A stretch of DNA of 64,000 nucleotides from contig CM070583.1 of assembly GCA_036346355.1 (NCBI GenBank), forward strand, positions 6,324,001-6,388,000, read 5' to 3'. This document shows, piece by piece, positions 56,870 to 64,000 of the stretch. Made by a program: the position numbers and the translations under genes. Origin of the DNA: Rhipidocladum racemiflorum (lineage: Eukaryota; Streptophyta; Magnoliopsida; Poales; Poaceae). Position 1 is the stretch's first letter, and each line of letters begins with the position of its first letter. Under the pieces are notes generated by a model that was not told the DNA's origin, did no database searches, and was given only the letters and a program-made list of their open reading frames with translations.

Positions 56870-59800
56870 ATGACGCCGGCAAGGCGCATGGCGTCGATGA
56901 TCGGCCGGAACGGCGTGGCGTACGGACCGCCGTCGGCGCTGACCCTAGACCAGGTACAGTTCTGGGAAGAAACTTGCGATGAACAAAATCATCGTTTTTT
57001 GAGTAGTTTTGGAAAGAAAGAAAAAATGAAGTAAAGTTTTTGTTGTTGCGGTTTTGCTTCTGTGTTTTTGATATTGTTCTTGTTTGCGCATCTAGGTTCT
57101 TTTTTCCCCCTTTTTGATTAATTGCGGTGTGAAACAGTAGGCTGTGCAGATATGCATGCATTAATTGGGCGAGCCATTCGAGGATGCTGACCAGTTCATT
57201 TGACATTTAATGAAAAACGAGCAGTACTGGGAGGAGATACATGGTCAGGACTCAGGACACAGGGTGAAGAGAAAAGTTTATCAAGGAGCATAAACCTAAT
57301 TAGGAGCCCATTAGAAGTCAAGCAAGGATCATAGCCTTCTCTATTTCTTGATCATGCACCAGTTCTTTTTTTTTCCCCAAGAAAGAACTTACTAGGTAGA
57401 GAGGATTGATTGTATGTGCTTTCCTTGGCCCTTTATTTTTAGTATCGTAGTAAAAAGCAAGCTACCTTTGTTGATATGCATGCAACTCCTACAAATGCAA
57501 ATCACAACATTTAATTAGAAGAAAAGGTTGTTTCCTTCGCTTCACCTTTTTATATATGCAATCCGTCAGTCCCCCTTATTACAGAGCAGAAGCAACTTCC
57601 CAAATTGTTACCAAAGTAACCACTCAATCCTTAGAAAACCTTTATTTGAAAAAATAAGAAGCAAAATTTTCCTGTTCTATTTAGTCTCTATATATAGAAC
57701 CTTTGCAAAAAATTTCTGTTCTACCTAGTCCCTATATATAGAACCTTTCCTCATATATAGTTTTGCTTTCTCGCTCGAAGATCTGCAAATATGTACTCAC
57801 AAAGCCTAATTAAGTAAGTGATTTAAGGCAGCTATCTGAGTTGGGCTCTTCATCTTTATATGTAAAATGAGATCTAAAGTTCCGACTCTTATATATATGT
57901 GGACTGAAAATGCAGGCTGACTTGCTAGACAGCCAGCATCTGCAGCAAGCATTCCAGCAGCAGCGCTTTGATCAGATCCCGTCGATGGCGGCGGCGGCGG
58001 AAGACAGCGGCGGCGACAACATGATCCACGGCCGGGCGGATGGGCTGGTTGACGAGTTGGAGAGCAAGTCGTGCAGCGAGAACGTCGACGCCGACGGCCT
58101 CTCCGGCGACGACCAGGACCCCAATCAGCGGCCGCGCAAGAAGCGGTACCACCGCCACACCCAGCACCAGATCCAAGAGATGGAAGCGTAAGACTTCCAT
58201 GAACCCATAAAAAACCTTGCTTCTTTCCTAGTAAAACTTTTGACAAATTCATGCAAACTCATGTGTAAATGTTTGCGAATTGTGACCAGTTTCTTCAAGG
58301 AGTGCCCGCACCCGGACGACAAGCAGCGCAAGGAGCTGAGCCGGGAGCTCGGCCTCGAGCCGCTGCAAATCAAGTTTTGGTTTCAGAACAAGCGCACACA
58401 GATGAAGGTAAGCACTAGATAGTGTGTTCTTGGTGGCCGCAAATTAAATTGCAGTTCCAATGCTTAATTTCCCCAAATTTGTGTCACAACTTCTTCGTTG
58501 ATATACTCCCACCAGTTTGATAATAGATGTCGTTTTAGACATCGACACGGTCTTCAAAACACAACTTTGACCGCTAATTTTTATTATAATATATTTATAA
58601 AACCCAATAAAATTATAATATAATGAAAGTACTTCTCGAGACAATCTACACATATAATTTTCATATATCCAATTTAAATATTTAAAAATATATTAATAGT
58701 AGAAGTTTTAGAAGTTTGACCATCACTATGTCCAAAACGACATCTATTATCAAACTGGAGGGAGTAATTAACACGCTGCATTCATGGTCAGTTCCTACTA
58801 CTACATATGTCTATTGACCACACAAATTAGTGATTTGCAAACAAACAATTGCATGCTAGCTTTATGCATGCAGTCCAGCATACTCACTCCAGTCACAAAA
58901 AGAGTGACGGTTTTTAACATTTCAAATTTAACAGGGTGTCACTTTGACCACTAAGTTTTATTAGCGTATATTCAAAAAAGTTACAAAAGTGATATATTGT
59001 GAACGCATTTTTTATGAAAAATTCACTCAAACCTTTTCGAGAGCACGCAAAAGACTTGTGCAACATTTAAAGCATAACAACGAACAAACGTCTAGCACAA
59101 CGCGGAAAACATCAAGAAAAACCAACCAACTTATGCCTAGCCACGGCTACTGCAGCCAATTGCAAGCACGTCTCTGCTATCCAAGAAAAATACAAAACTA
59201 AATAAAATATAAAGTTTGAATTGAATTATACTTTAATCTAAACTTCTATTTTTCTATGTTTTTCTTGGATTTGATATTTTTTATAAATGCTTTTAATGCC
59301 AAACCAGTATTTTCAAACTTTAAGATTTAGAATCATACAAGAAATAAAATATAAAATGAAAGATGGAGTTATGATTTTAATTTTGAAATTTCAGGCTTTT
59401 CTTGTTCTTTTTAGACTTTGTTCTAGAAGAAATGTTATTTTGTGAATTAGTAAAAAGATAAAAATAAAATATTTGTAAAACCAATAAAAGTAATATTAAA
59501 TTATAGTAAGTCTCTAGAGCTAATTTATTTAATAAAAAATTCAATTGAATACATTACTTAATGAAAGAAGTTTAAATTAATTTATTTTGACTATAAACAA
59601 TTCATTGATAGATTTTTGTAAAAATTTAACAAGCTTATCTTTAGCAAAAAAATTTATCACACATTCCTCAGATTAATTTTTATCTTTACTAAAAATATGA
59701 AAAATTAATATTTCAATTTCAAAACTGAAAACTAAAAAATTGTAATGTCAGATTTATTAGAAAACAAATATTATAGTTTTAAATCTGAAATGTTTATACA

Positions 59801-62800
59801 AGATTACTTAGGTCACACCAATTCTTATCAATTTGTTTTTCAAAAATCCTGATCTCATTTAAATCCTCAATTAAAATAAAAATATAAAAGAAATCTTTGT
59901 GTAACAGAGATTGTCAGATTTAATATAATTTTTATACAAATTAGTTTAACTCTAAAATTGTATAGTATGCCTATAACCCTCCTGAAACTTCTCAAAAAGA
60001 AATTGGCAAATTTTTTTGAAATGATTAGACATCTCAATTAAATGCTCAACGATGTGCTATTTCAGAGTAGAATTTCTAATTGCCTTCTCTTGCACTTGGG
60101 TCCATATGTTAGGATCTTCTTACTCCTCAAGATCAGCTCGAGCCAGCAGCCACTTTCCTCTGTTTTTGATCAAATTCAAGTATAAAATCTACAACCGACC
60201 TCTCCCGGCTATTTAAGCAAGCCCCGAGCTTATTCCTCACATAGAAACTCGTGGCTTGCTTAAATAGCCGAGAGAGGTTGGTTGTAGATTTTATTCTTGA
60301 TTTTTGCTTGAATTTGGTCAAAAACAGAGGCAAGTGGCTGCTGGCTCGAGCTGGTCTTGAGGAGGAAGAAGGTCCTAACATGTGGACTCAAGTGCAAGAG
60401 AAAGCAATTAAAAATTCTACCCTGAGATAGCACATTGTTGAGCATTTAATTGAGATGTCTAATCATTTCAAAAAAAATTGCCAATTTTTTTTTGAGAAGT
60501 CTCAGGAGGGTTATAGGCATACTATACAATTTTAGAGTTAAACTAATTTGTATAAAAATTATATTAAATCTGACAATCTCTGTTGCATAAAAATTTCTTT
60601 ATTGTTTTTATTTTAATTGAGGATTTAAAAGAGATCAGAATTTTTGAAAAACAAATTGACAAGAATTGGTGTGACCTAAGTAATCTTGTATAAACATTTC
60701 AGATTTAAAACTTGAATATTTATTTTCTAACAATAAATATGACATTACAATTTTCAAATTTTCTAGTTTTCTGTTTTTAAATTGAAAAAGGCATAACATG
60801 TCGATATTAATTTTTAATATTTTTAATAATCATAAAAATTGATCTGAGGAATATGTGGTAAAAATTTAGATAAATATAAGTTTGATAAATTTTTACAAAA
60901 GTCTGGCAATGCACTATTTATAGTCAAAACGCATTAATTTAAACTTCTTTTCATTAATTAATGTGTTCAAACAATTTTTTGACTACAATAAATTAACTCT
61001 AGAGGCTTTCTATAATTTAATATTATTTTTTTAGATTTTTACTGATATTTTATTTTACCTTTTTACTAATTCACAAAATGACTTTTGTTTTAGAGAAAAA
61101 TCCAAAAAGAAAAAGAGAATTCTGAAAATTCAAAATTAAAATTATAACTCCAACTTTCATTGTATATTATATCTAAGCAACAAGTTTGATCTCTTCAAGA
61201 AGAGGTGATGTCCTGACGTTTTTCAAACATTTAAGGTGCCGATATATACCGCTTACTAACCGGGCAACCCACCTAGATCTGCCTTGCTACAAGTTCCTAA
61301 CATGTGGACTCAAGTGCAAGAGAATCTCTGTTGCATAAAAATTATATTAAATCTGACATTCTGTCTTGCATAAAAATTATATTAAATCTGACAATTTCTG
61401 TTGCATAAAAATTTCTTTACTTTTTTATTTTAATTGAGGATTTAAATAAGATAAGGATTTTTGAAAAAAATTTTGACAAGAATTGGTGTGACCTAAGTAA
61501 TCTTGTATAAACATTTCAGATTAAAACTTAATATTTATTTTTTAATAATTGATCTGAGGAATATGTGGTAAAAATTTAGATAAATATAAGTTTGATAAAT
61601 TTTTACAAAAGTCTGGCAATGCACTATTTATAGTCAAAATGCATTAATTTAAACTTCTTTTCATTAATTAATGTGTTCAAACAATTTTTTGACTACAATA
61701 AATTAACTCTAGAGGCTTTCTATAATTTAATATTATATTTTTAGATTTTTACTGATATTTTATTTTACCTTTTTACTAATTCACAAAATGACTTTTGTTT
61801 TAGAGAAAAATCCAAAAAAAAAAAGAGAATTCTGAAAATTCAAAATTAACATTATAACTCCAACTTTCATTGTATATTATATCTAAGCAACAAGTTTGAT
61901 CTCTTCAAGAAGAGGTGATGTCCTGACGTTTTTCAAACCTTTAGGGTGCCGATATATATATACCGCTTACTAACCGGGTAACCCACCTAGATCTGCCCCG
62001 CTTGCTACAAGGCAAACTATAGTTCCTCCATGGAAGAAACTTCTATAAGCACTCGAACCATTTTCATATATTTTGGTAAAACAAAAATTCATTTTGACTG
62101 CACGCATCTCGAGGACGCCGCTCTTTTTGCGACCGGAGAGAAAACGCATGAGTCCAACGGTCCAACCTTGCATGAGGGGTCATGCATGCATGTAACCGCA
62201 TGATATATATATATATGCATGTTGACGTGGTGTGCAGAACCAGCACGAGAGGCAGGAGAACGGGCAGCTCCGTGCGGAGAACGACAAGCTGCGCGCCGAG
62301 AACATGCGCTACAAGGAGGCGCTCAGCAGCGCGTCGTGCCCCAACTGCGGCGGCCCCGCGGCCCTCGGCGAGATGTCCTTCGATGAGCACCACCTCAGGG
62401 TCGAGAACGCCCGTCTCCGGGAAGAGGCAAGTCACAAATCTGAATATCACAAGCGCATACATAGAAATAGCATGTATGGATCTTGCTAATTACTGCTCTT
62501 CTTGATGCGATTCCAGATCGACAGGATATCGGGGATAGCAGCCAAGCACGTCGGGAAGCCGATGGTGTCCTTCCCGGTGCTCTCCAGCCCGCTGGCCGCC
62601 GCCGCCGCCCGCTCCCCGCTTGACCTCGCCGGTGCCTACGGCGTCCAGCCAAGCCTCGGTGCCGACATGTTCGGCGCTGGGGACCTCCTGAGGAGCGTGT
62701 CCGGCGGCCAGCTCGACGTCGACAAGCCCATGATCGTCGAGCTGGCCGTCGCCGCCATGGACGAGCTCATCCAGATGACGCGGCTCGACGAGCCGCTGTG

Positions 62801-64000
62801 GGACGCGCCCAGCGGGCTCGTCGACGGCCCGACGGAGGCGCTGAATGAGAAGGAGTACGGCCGGATGTTCCCGATGGGGCTCGGGCCGAAGCAGTACGGT
62901 CTCAAGTCGGAGGCGTCCCGCGACAGCGCCGTCGTGATCATGACGCATGACAGCCTTGTCGAGATCCTCATGGATGTGGTCAGTGGCTATCAGCGCTGAT
63001 GGTGTCTTGTTGAATTCGACTGATTTCCTTATCTGTTTGAATTTACGCATGTAGAATCAATTCGCGACGGTGTTCTCCGGCATGGTTTCGAGGGCTTCGA
63101 CGCACGAGGTTCTGTCGACCGGCGTGGCGGGGAACTACAACGGTGCATTGCAAGTGGTGTGTGTGTGTGTGTGCTCGGCTCGATCCTCATTAGTTCATGC
63201 CTTCATGGTTCACTGTTGCAGTATCACCAAATTAAGCATAATTAAGCTGCTGAATTCATCTGAAATGCACTCCGACATTCGGTAACTTCACATCATCTAT
63301 ATGCCAGTATCACAACTGCAATGGTGTTCAACTCGCAGATGTCAATGGAGTTTCAAGTGCCGTCGCCGCTGGTGCCGACGCGGGAGAGCTATTTCGTGAG
63401 GTACTGCAAGCACAATTCTGACGGGACGTGGGCCGTCGTCGATGTCTCGCTGGACAGCCTCCGGCCTAGTCCTGTCTTGAGGTGCCGGCGCAGGCCGTCC
63501 GGCTGCCTTATCCAAGAAATGCCCAATGGCTACTCGAAGGTTAATTCGTTGGAGATTCCTTGATCAGTTTACTGTACTACGTATAGCAATTTCGCCAACA
63601 GCAAAATCAAACATCAATTGTTATATCGATGGCATTGTGCTGTCGGCAAAGTTTAACATGTTTGAGTTCCTGTACATGCATGTAGGTGACCTGGGTGGAG
63701 CATGTAGAGGTGGACGACAGGTCGGTGCACAACATCTACAAGCCGTTGGTGAACTCGGGCCTCGCGTTCGGCGCGAAACGGTGGGTCGGGACGCTAGACC
63801 GGCAGTGCGAGCGCCTCGCCAGCGCCATGGCCAGCAACATCCCCAACGGCGACCTTGGCGGTAATAACTCCTACGATTAGTACTTGGCTGTGTGCATCGA
63901 TGACGAACGAGGATATATATATGTTGCATGCAGTGATCACAAGCGTGGAAGGGAGGAAGAGCATGCTGAAGCTGGCGGAGCGGATGGTGACGAGCTTCTG
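56870..64000 (+). CDS. ROC1: Class IV HD-Zip transcription factor, ROC1/PDF2/ATML1-like (3' end outside window)
   Basis: Nuclear transcription factor of the outermost (L1/epidermal) layer, binding L1 boxes as a dimer. Exons are 56870-56953, 57916-58187, 58290-58407, 62238-62426, 62517-62978, 63055-63156, 63339-63539, 63686-63860 and 63934 to the edge (1670 nt, 556 codons). All join in frame. The start MTPARRMASMIGRNGVAYGP matches my recollection of rice ROC1. Residues about 102-161 are the homeodomain ([20 protein letters not shown] ... IKFWFQNKRTQMK), with helix-3 W, F, N and R intact. Residues 159-225 are the loop-interrupted leucine zipper with its CPNCGG pair. The START domain begins near 290 (KPMIVELAVAAMDELIQM) and is cut by the edge. 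Introns are GT-AG except intron 4 (62427-62516), which is GC-AG (AG|GCAAGT). The 3830-bp intron 3 is full of transposons. Assignment to ROC1 rather than ROC2 or another paralogue is from memory. Confidence 0.92.
58506..58764. mobile_element. Stowaway-type MITE, copy 2, in HD-Zip intron 3
   Basis: 259 bp, ctcccaccagtttgataata to tattatcaaactggagggag, with TA flanks (58504-58505, 58765-58766). It is the same family as 36074-36333, seen here in the opposite orientation (gacacggtcttcaaaacaca near the left end). Confidence 0.9.
59343..61173. repeat. Giant inverted repeat (foldback) in HD-Zip intron 3
   Basis: The left arm (about 59343-60223) and right arm (60253-about 61173) are reverse complements over ~0.9 kb, with scattered mismatches and small indels and only a ~29-nt loop (60224-60252). 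Landmarks are 'cggctatttaagcaagcc' against 'ggcttgcttaaatagccg' at the centre; 'gccagcagccac' against 'gtggctgctggc'; and 'aagatggagttat' against 'ataactccaactt' at the outer end. No coding sequence or clear target duplication was found. The transcribed intron would fold into a very long hairpin. Confidence 0.85.
61300..62012. repeat. Direct duplication of part of the foldback's right arm
   Basis: The sequence from 'tctgttgcataaaaattt' through 'caagtttgatctcttcaag' to 'acccacctagatctgcc' repeats the 60580-61300 block at a ~710-bp period (for example caagtttgatctcttcaaga at 61181 and 61891). The second copy has internal deletions and extra copies of 'cataaaaattatattaaatctgaca' near 61330-61400. 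Confidence 0.85.

Overview
This window is nuclear DNA from a grass (Poaceae). The evidence is two spliced genes with grass-type coding sequence and a dense load of grass transposons: Stowaway and Tourist MITEs, hAT, CACTA, Mutator-like, Helitron and very long LTRs. The right-hand gene is an apparent orthologue of rice ROC1, but it does not look identical to rice as I remember it. An Oryza relative or another grass is possible; I cannot name the species.

Two host genes are convincing, both on the + strand. (1) A ROP-interactive CRIB-motif (RIC) protein, 18842-21910, four coding exons, 163 aa, apparently complete. (2) A class IV HD-Zip (ROC1/PDF2/ATML1 type) regulator of epidermal (L1) identity, starting at 56870 and running off the right edge inside its START domain; nine exons are visible.

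Almost everything else is transposon. 0-1.4 kb: the 5' end of a Ty1/copia element on the - strand (LTR, leader, start of gag). 1.6-4.8 kb: an hAT-like element, then a long Gypsy-type LTR. 7.4-11.3 kb: a ~180-bp tandem array, a decayed Cys-rich multi-exon gene and a broken Mutator-like transposase, all apparently TE-derived. 11.5-14.0 kb: two hAT-type elements with perfect 8-bp target duplications, separated by an array of small palindromes. 14.5-17.9 kb: a TRIM retrotransposon whose 3' LTR is split by a 2.85-kb solo LTR, both with perfect 5-bp duplications. 22.8-24.9 kb: a CACTA element with a dead Ulp1-type protease. 26.6-30.7 kb: two abutting Helitrons on the - strand; the larger carries PIF1-helicase remains joined to exon 1 of a DUF3537 membrane-protein gene. 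33-42.2 kb: MITEs, hAT elements and a four-part nest. 43.6-50.6 kb: Gypsy-type LTRs, including a 4.58-kb solo LTR. 50.9-54.7 kb: two more Helitrons of the 26.6-kb family and two PIF/Harbinger MITEs.

The HD-Zip IV gene has been heavily invaded. A long-stem hairpin MITE ends about 150 bp before a (CT)n tract in its 5' region. Its 3.8-kb third intron, which lies between the homeodomain and zipper exons, holds a Stowaway MITE and a giant inverted repeat with ~0.9-kb arms and a ~29-nt loop. Part of one arm is tandemly duplicated. This intronic foldback and the Helitron/DUF3537 chimera are the most unusual structures here. All boundaries were read by eye; those with exact target-site duplications are the most reliable.
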